From: a bacterium
GTDB lineage: Bacteria; UBP18; UBA7526
DNA length: 16,872 bases
Direction of reading: 5' to 3'
Assembly (NCBI GenBank): GCA_018903055.1
Contig: JAHIPW010000064.1
Span: 1-16,872, forward strand
The notes beneath the pieces are model-generated. The model did no database searches, was not told the DNA's origin, and saw only the letters and a program-made list of their open reading frames with translations. Each line of letters starts with the position of its first letter. The first letter of the stretch is position 1. Shown here piece after piece: positions 12,750-16,872 of the stretch. Both the position numbers and the translations under genes were made by a program.

Positions 12750-13376
12750 ATGTTTAACATTATAGTAAAGGGTGGAGTCTTGATGTGGCCCATTCTTCTC
12801 TGTTCGATAATATCCGTTGCCATTATTTTGGAACGTCTCTATCACTTCCATCGAATACGGATAAATATCCCTGACTTTTTCGTATCTATAAGAGGGCTTC
12901 TCCAGAAGAAAAAAGTCGAAGAAGCGCTGGACCTGTGTCAAAAAACTCAAGCCCCAATAGCACGTATATTAGCCTGTGGCATCCAGAATCATAAAAAGGA
13001 TGCTCGAACTCAGGAAAAATCAATCTCTCGCGTAGGCTCCTGGGAAGTAAGGGGTTTAGAAAAACACCTAAGAGGCCTGGCTACTATTGGCAACATCACT
13101 CCCCTTATAGGTCTTTTGGGCACCGTTGTGGGGATGATTAAGGCCTTTGTAAAGATCCAGGAGCTGGGCGGTAGGGTGGATGCCAGCGTGCTTGCTGGCG
13201 GTATCTGGGAAGCGCTCCTTACTACTGCCGCCGGATTGACCGTAGCCATCCCTACTCTGGTTGCCTATCACTATTTTGAGGGCAAGATTGACAATATGTC
13301 TTGCTGGATGAATGAGATAGCATCAGAACTCATTGAATTCCTGGGAACAAAGCCAGCTACAGAGAAGATAGAATAG
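12750..13376 (+). CDS. exbB: TonB-system proton channel subunit ExbB (MotA/TolQ/ExbB family)
   Basis: The 208-residue inner-membrane protein has a first helix at about residues 10-29 (MWPILLCSIISVAIILERLYHF region). A cytoplasmic segment follows, then ATIGNITPLIGLLGTVVGMIKAF and ALLTTAAGLTVAIPTLVAYH, the two conserved helices of the family. ExbB pentamers with ExbD use the proton gradient to energise TonB. ATG 12750 has AAGGAGG at 12736-12742; an internal ATG at 12783 is less well supported. The position between btuB and exbD/tonB implies a dedicated corrinoid-uptake TonB system. Confidence 0.92.
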   Translation: MFNIIVKGGVLMWPILLCSIISVAIILERLYHFHRIRINIPDFFVSIRGLLQKKKVEEALDLCQKTQAPIARILACGIQNHKKDARTQEKSISRVGSWEVRGLEKHLRGLATIGNITPLIGLLGTVVGMIKAFVKIQELGGRVDASVLAGGIWEALLTTAAGLTVAIPTLVAYHYFEGKIDNMSCWMNEIASELIEFLGTKPATEKIE

Positions 13377-13638
13377 GCTTCAGGCTGCAGGCTACAGGCT
13401 ACAATAAGCTAAGGGTGTAGAAGCTGGTTTAAGGTTTTCGAAACTCGTAACGAGGCTTGAATCTAGAAGCACGATACTGGATTGTTCTAAAGAAATGCAA
13501 GAAAATCGAGCATCGGGTCTCTACAACTAGCATCGATACGAGCATCGACAACGATAAACGATAAGTAATTACAACGCTTGCGGATTGAAGCTTGCAGCAT
13601 GAGGCTTGAGGCTTGCAGCTTGTAGCAGGGGATAAATT
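13377..13638 (+). repeat. exbB-exbD spacer made of heptamer and other short repeats
   Basis: The 262-nt gap is unusually long for an exbB-exbD pair. It begins with heptamers (CAGGCTG, CAGGCTA, CAGGCTA at 13381-13401) and ends with related units in the opposite sense (TGAGGCT, TGAGGCT, TGCAGCT, TGTAGC near 13598-13626). The middle has repeated GAGCATCG/AGCATCG words and ACGATAAACGATAA. I see no gene, promoter or terminator in it. Confidence 0.55.
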
Positions 13639-14052
13639 ATGCAATTCGAAGGACGAAGAAGAATTAGCACCCGTCTCAATATTGCTCCCCTAATAGACGT
13701 CGTCTTCCTCCTTTTGATTTTCTTTATGCTCTCTTCTCACTTTGTTACTCAACCGGGAATAAAAATTACCCTGCCTTCGGCAATTACTGCCAAACTACAT
13801 CCTGAGGAAGATATTATTATCTCTATCACAGAAGATAGTAACCTATATCTGAATGAAAGACTGGTAACCCTGGAAAATCTTCTGGAGCAATTAAGAATAG
13901 AGATAACAAAGACTGAGAAGAAGACGGTAATTATTAAGGCTGATGAAAAGATAGACTTGGGCTTAGCGGTTAAGGTTATGGACATCGCCAAACAAGCCGA
14001 TGCCCAAAAGTTAATCATTTCTACCAGATTGAAAGAAGATGTTAAAAGATAG
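13639..14052 (+). CDS. exbD: TonB-system subunit ExbD
   Basis: The 137-residue protein has a short cytoplasmic N-terminus, one transmembrane helix (about residues 15-33) and a periplasmic domain ending in STRLKED. Asp20 in NIAPLIDVVFLLLIFF is the conserved proton-carrying aspartate of ExbD/TolR. The start follows a GGGGATAAATT ribosome region. The 3' end overlaps tonB by 14 nt, indicating translational coupling. Confidence 0.93.
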   Translation: MQFEGRRRISTRLNIAPLIDVVFLLLIFFMLSSHFVTQPGIKITLPSAITAKLHPEEDIIISITEDSNLYLNERLVTLENLLEQLRIEITKTEKKTVIIKADEKIDLGLAVKVMDIAKQADAQKLIISTRLKEDVKR

Positions 14053-14635
14053 AGTAATTGGAACTACATTTATAATTTCCCTTATTAGTCATGGCTTATT
14101 TTTAGGTACGCCCTCATTTAATATAAATTCGCCCAAGACGGAAAGACCCAAAGAGATTACTTTCCAAATAGAGATAGAAAAACCATTCCTTCTCCCTAAA
14201 GTAGAGAGAATGGGTGAAGAAAAGAAGTTGAAAGAGGTGGTCTCCGATTCTCCAAAGCCAGAACCTGAAAGAGAGGTTAAAGAGGTAGTATTAGAAAAAG
14301 CAAAACCCACTAAAGAAAGGGTAGAAGTTTTAAAACCAGCCGATGAAGCCATGCTTCGTTATCAGGATATGGTCAAACAGAGGATAGAAGAGGTGAGAAA
14401 ATATCCTGAATGGGCGAAAGAGCAGGGAATAGAAGGAGTTGCCCATCTTGAATTCGTAATTTTGTCTAATGGCAACAGCCAAGAAATTAAATTAATACAT
14501 TCCTCTGGCTCTAAAATATTAGACCAGGAAGCAATTGCCACCATAAAGAGAGCCTCTCCTTTTCCACCCTTTCCAAAGGAAATAGCCAGTTCTTCCATCC
14601 AAATGGAAGTCTCCCTTGTCTTTACCTTGAAATAA
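14039..14635 (+). CDS. tonB: Energy transducer TonB
   Basis: The 198-residue protein has an N-terminal membrane anchor (about residues 8-24) and a Pro/Lys/Glu-rich spacer (about 60-105). Its globular C-terminal domain includes YPEWAKEQGIEGVAHLEFVI, then GSKILDQEAIATIKRASPFPPFP, the TonB/TolA family pattern. It links the ExbB-ExbD motor to the TonB box of BtuB. The start lies inside exbD. The spacer is short compared with enterobacterial TonB, which implies a narrow periplasm or a different reach; this is inference. Confidence 0.92.
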   Translation: MLKDRVIGTTFIISLISHGLFLGTPSFNINSPKTERPKEITFQIEIEKPFLLPKVERMGEEKKLKEVVSDSPKPEPEREVKEVVLEKAKPTKERVEVLKPADEAMLRYQDMVKQRIEEVRKYPEWAKEQGIEGVAHLEFVILSNGNSQEIKLIHSSGSKILDQEAIATIKRASPFPPFPKEIASSSIQMEVSLVFTLK

Positions 14636-14664
14636 TACGATTGACTATTAACTTTGAGGGATTC

Positions 14665-14791
14665 GGTTAGGGTTAAGGTTAGGTTGTTAGTTTGGTTGTT
14701 AGGTTAGGTAGTTGGTCTTTAAATACCTAACCCTTACCCAACCACTAAACCCCTGTCTGCCGCCAGGCAGGCACTACTTTACCCTAACCCA
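14665..14791 (+). repeat. 127-bp inverted repeat, left copy, upstream of cbiB
   Basis: This copy is the reverse complement of 15978-16104 over 127 bp without gaps and with three mismatches (about 97.6% identity). Each copy is itself an imperfect palindrome: GGTTAGGGTTAAG at one end faces a reverse-complemented GGTTAGGGTAAAG at the other, with CTGCC/GGCAG inside. It begins about 30 nt after tonB and ends 35 nt before cbiB. A MITE-like element is the favoured reading; no transposase is present. Confidence 0.9.
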
Positions 14792-14826
14792 TTAACCATA
14801 AACCATTAACTGTTCAGAGGAAGCCG

Positions 14827-15960
14827 ATGGAACTAGCCTATATCTGTATAATTGCCTATATCATGGATTTGACCTTGGGGGACCCAAAGTGGCTGGGTTA
14901 TCCCGTAGTCTGGATAGGAAAGATCATCGCTTTTTTAGAAGCGAAACTCAGAAAGAAGATCGTTTACTATAAGAAGTCAAAAACTCCGAACTCTCCCTCG
15001 GGGACCTCGAGTCCCCTCGGGACGAGAGGCGAACTCCCCGGCCTCGCTCCGCGAAGCGGGGCGGGCCGAACTCCGAACTATGAAAAGATTGCCGGAATCA
15101 TTCTCACAGTTATTGTTGCTGGTGGAAGTTTCTTATTTGCCTGGACAGTTATTAGAATAGCCTATAAGTTATATCCTGCTTTGGGTTTAATTGTAACCAT
15201 CTGGGGTGCCTTTGCTACCCTCTCTATAAGAGGATTGGGCCAGGGAGGAGAGAGAGTTTATTTAGCGCTGGAAAATCAGTCTAACCAGTCGACCGGTAGA
15301 CGGACAGACGGACAGACGGACAGACGGACAGGCCTTAAGTTAGCCCGCAAAAGACTTTCTGAAATTGTGGGAAGGAATACTAAAAATCTAAGGGAAGAGG
15401 GAATAATTAGAGGGACGGTGGAGAGCATCTCCGAGAACACCATAGATGGAGTAGTGGCTCCTTTATTCTATCTCTTCTTAGGTGGTGTTCCCTTGGCCCT
15501 TGCCTATAAGGCGATAAATACTTTAGACTCTATGATCGGGTATCAGAATAGGAGATATAAGGACTTTGGTTGGGCAGGTGCAAAGTTGGATGATATTGCC
15601 AACTACATTCCTGCTCGCATAGGAGGGGTATTAATTTCTCTGGGAGCGTTTTTCTTTAAGAAAGATGGGAAGAACGCCTTCCGAATTATGCTTAGGGACG
15701 GAAGAAAGTATCATAGCCCAAATGCCGGTCTTCCCCAGGGAGCAATGGCTGGAGCACTGGGAATAAGATTGGGCGGGATAAATTATTACCGAGGGAAAAA
15801 GATAATTAAGCCATATCTGGGCCATCCAAAGAAAAAACTTTCTTCAATTCATATCAAAGAATCCAGCAATCTAATGTATCTGACATCCTTTCTCACTTTA
15901 ATACTCGGACTACTAATAAGATGGTTAATAATTAAATTCTTGATTCCGGCTATATCTTAA
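14827..15960 (+). CDS. cbiB: Adenosylcobinamide-phosphate synthase
   Basis: CbiB is a membrane protein that attaches aminopropanol phosphate (or a similar arm) to adenosylcobyric acid. The 377-residue product has the N-terminal pattern IAYIMDLTLGDPKWLGYPVVWIGKII (seen as DLTLGDP plus PVVWIG), ESISENTIDGVVAPLFY in the middle, YKAINTLDSMIGY, FGWAGAKLDDIANYIPARI, and SPNAGLPQGAMAGALGIRLGG, all family hallmarks. The usual length is about 310-330. The surplus comes from an 87-bp insert (29 residues, repeated Thr-Pro-Asn at 53-55 and 82-84) and a period-8 repeat encoding about residues 153-169. Both are in frame and fall between conserved blocks, so the enzyme is probably active. The gene sits between 127-bp inverted repeats. 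Confidence 0.93.
   Translation: MELAYICIIAYIMDLTLGDPKWLGYPVVWIGKIIAFLEAKLRKKIVYYKKSKTPNSPSGTSSPLGTRGELPGLAPRSGAGRTPNYEKIAGIILTVIVAGGSFLFAWTVIRIAYKLYPALGLIVTIWGAFATLSIRGLGQGGERVYLALENQSNQSTGRRTDGQTDRRTGLKLARKRLSEIVGRNTKNLREEGIIRGTVESISENTIDGVVAPLFYLFLGGVPLALAYKAINTLDSMIGYQNRRYKDFGWAGAKLDDIANYIPARIGGVLISLGAFFFKKDGKNAFRIMLRDGRKYHSPNAGLPQGAMAGALGIRLGGINYYRGKKIIKPYLGHPKKKLSSIHIKESSNLMYLTSFLTLILGLLIRWLIIKFLIPAIS
14982..15079 (+). repeat. 87-bp in-frame insert in cbiB with 11-bp direct repeats
   Basis: AACTCCGAACT occurs at 14982-14992 and 15069-15079, a period of 87 nt or 29 codons. The first part (14984-15037) matches 12332-12385 exactly in inverted orientation. The second part (about 15037-15067) is another GC-rich hairpin with GCTCCGC/GCGGGGC arms around GAA. 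Collapsing one period gives KKSKTPNYEKIAG, a smooth join before the first long helix. The local GC content is far above the surrounding gene. Confidence 0.85.
15282..15331 (+). repeat. Octamer tandem repeat inside cbiB
   Basis: Four perfect copies of AGACGGAC (15298-15329) follow two degenerate units (TAACCAGT, CGACCGGT). They encode a Gln/Arg/Thr/Asp-rich stretch between ALENQ and LKLARKRLSEIVGRNT, where family members have no such sequence. The 8-bp period cycles through all three frames, so only changes of three units keep cbiB intact. Confidence 0.85.
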
Positions 15961-15977
15961 GCCCAAACATAAATAGT

Positions 15978-16104
15978 TGGGTTAGGGTAAAGTAGTGCCT
16001 GCCTGGCGGCAGACAGGGGTTTAGTGGTTGGGTAAGGGTTAGGTGTTTAAAAACCAACTACCTAACCTAACAACCAAACTAACAATCTAACCTTAACCCT
16101 AACC
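15978..16104 (+). repeat. 127-bp inverted repeat, right copy, downstream of cbiB
   Basis: Partner of 14665-14791 in opposite orientation. It starts 17 nt after the cbiB stop. The two copies enclose about 1.19 kb containing only cbiB. Telomere-like TTAGGG words arise from the G/T-rich strand but are not in a regular array. Confidence 0.9.
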
Positions 16105-16120
16105 AAATATTTTCTTATTG

Positions 16121-16152
16121 ACTTATCAACTTATTAACTTATCAACTTAACC
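16121..16152 (+). repeat. Short octamer repeat upstream of pduX
   Basis: ACTTATCA, ACTTATTA, ACTTATCA and the broken unit ACTTAACC run in series just before the ribosome site of the next gene. This is a third period-8 tract in the window. A promoter role is possible (TTGACT precedes it at 16118-16123) but no good -10 element is placed correctly. Confidence 0.55.
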
Positions 16153-16161
16153 GAGGTTGTG

Positions 16162-16872
16162 ATGATTGGTATAGCAAAAGCGCCTGGTTCTTGCGGGGAA
16201 CTGGTCCAGGGAACGCTTAATGGAGAGAGCTTCCATGTCTCCTGTCCGATAAATCTATACTCGCAGGTAAAAGTTGTCTTGAATGGCAAGGGCAAGATAA
16301 TCGGTCCTCTTGACAAGTGGAAGACGAAGGAAGCAATCAAAAGGATCTTAAAATTCTTTGGCAAGGAGAATCTTGGAGCGAGTTTTGAGATTGACTCTAA
16401 GTTACCTTTGGGAAAGGGGATGGCTTCCTCCACCGCAGACATTGGAGCCGCCTCCCTTGCCACTGCTAATGCCTTAAAGAAGAAGATATTTCCTCAAGAA
16501 ATTGCCAAGATTGCCCTATCCATCGAGCCTACAGATGGGACCTTGTTTAATGGAATAGTCATCTTTGACCACAGAAACGGTGCCCTTTTCAAATTCTTAG
16601 GAAAGACGCCAGATATGGAGATACTTGTTATTGATCTGGGAGGAAAAGTTGATACCTTAGAGTTCAATAAGAAGGATTTAACCAGGATAAATCAAGAGAG
16701 AGAAGGAGAGGTAAAAAAGGCCTTAAAATTAGTGGAAAAAGGAATAAGAGAAAAGAATCCAAGATTGATTGCTCAAGGAGCAACGATTAGCGCTTTCAGC
16801 AATCAGAAAATCCTTTATAAGCCTGCTCTCGATAGAATATGGAAGATTTCTCAGGATGCGGGGGCTTTAGGA
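16162..16872 (+). CDS. pduX: L-threonine kinase (GHMP family), N-terminal 237 residues, cut by window end
   Basis: The protein starts IGIAKAPGSCGELVQGTLNG, shown here as APGSCGELVQG, a pattern typical of PduX. It has the GHMP ATP-binding motif PLGKGMASSTAD (residues 82-93) and IEPTDGTLF, which is also PduX-like. PduX phosphorylates threonine; CobD then makes aminopropanol phosphate for the CbiB reaction, so its place directly after cbiB fits the pathway. ATG 16162 is chosen because GAGG at 16153-16156 is 5 nt away; an in-frame GTG at 16159 is too close. Other GHMP kinases (homoserine, mevalonate) are less likely given the motifs and neighbours. No stop codon occurs before the window ends. Confidence 0.87.
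   Translation, partial: MIGIAKAPGSCGELVQGTLNGESFHVSCPINLYSQVKVVLNGKGKIIGPLDKWKTKEAIKRILKFFGKENLGASFEIDSKLPLGKGMASSTADIGAASLATANALKKKIFPQEIAKIALSIEPTDGTLFNGIVIFDHRNGALFKFLGKTPDMEILVIDLGGKVDTLEFNKKDLTRINQEREGEVKKALKLVEKGIREKNPRLIAQGATISAFSNQKILYKPALDRIWKISQDAGALG

Noticed and set aside
13179-13200. GCCAGC/GCTGGC inverted repeat inside exbB as another palindromic insert
   Set aside because: The encoded residues (DASVLAGGIWEALLTTAAG) are normal ExbB sequence, so nothing has been inserted.
14665-14791. TTAGGG-like words suggesting a telomere or telomere-like array
   Set aside because: The units are irregular and belong to one 127-bp repeat with an inverted partner; nothing suggests a linear replicon end.
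15282-15331. Possible CRISPR array
   Set aside because: Units are 8 bp with no spacers and lie inside a coding gene.
14827-15960. cbiB as a pseudogene because of its repeats
   Set aside because: The frame is open from start to stop, all conserved blocks are present, and both extra stretches keep the frame.

Overview
The window is a cobalamin (vitamin B12) late-synthesis, salvage and uptake locus, with every gene on the + strand. TonB/ExbB/ExbD and a TonB-dependent outer-membrane receptor point to a Gram-negative (diderm) bacterium. The moderate AT bias, two radical SAM enzymes and many short dispersed repeats suit an anaerobic, probably uncultured lineage. I cannot name the phylum from sequence alone.

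Region 1 (1-9758) looks like one long operon with short gaps and 1-4 nt overlaps: 3' end of cobU, cobT, cobS, an asparagine-synthase-like ATPase with a zinc ribbon, a 38-codon peptide gene (cbpA), its SPASM radical SAM partner (cbpB), a diphthine-ammonia-ligase-like ATPase, a small radical SAM protein, btuF-btuC-btuD, cobO, and a 54-residue HTH protein. Region 2 (9759-12441) holds a dispersed repeat, a near-consensus sigma-70 promoter, a cobalamin riboswitch with an intrinsic terminator, btuB and its terminator. Region 3 (12450-14635) has its own promoter and exbB-exbD-tonB. Region 4 (14665-16104) is cbiB between two 127-bp inverted repeats, followed by the start of pduX (threonine kinase), cut by the window edge.

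The genes form a pathway. BtuB/TonB/ExbBD and BtuFCD import corrinoids and CobO adenosylates them. PduX and CbiB make and attach the aminopropanol arm. CobU, CobT and CobS assemble the nucleotide loop. CbpA/CbpB and the two ATP-pyrophosphatase-type proteins have no settled place in that pathway and are the main candidates for new biology.

The second theme is repeat invasion of coding sequence. Three genes (cobS, the asparagine-synthase-like gene, cbpB) carry in-frame palindromic inserts of 66, 54 and 42 bp. Each has the same ends (CCCCG...CGGGG) and sits between TGAA direct repeats. cobT has a separate 84-bp in-frame insert with 15-bp direct repeats. cbiB has an 87-bp in-frame insert with 11-bp direct repeats, of which 54 nt recur exactly, inverted, downstream of btuB. 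Octamer or heptamer tandem repeats lie inside cbiB, the small radical SAM gene and the btuB signal peptide. Deleting each non-tandem insert together with one direct repeat gives a protein that looks canonical.
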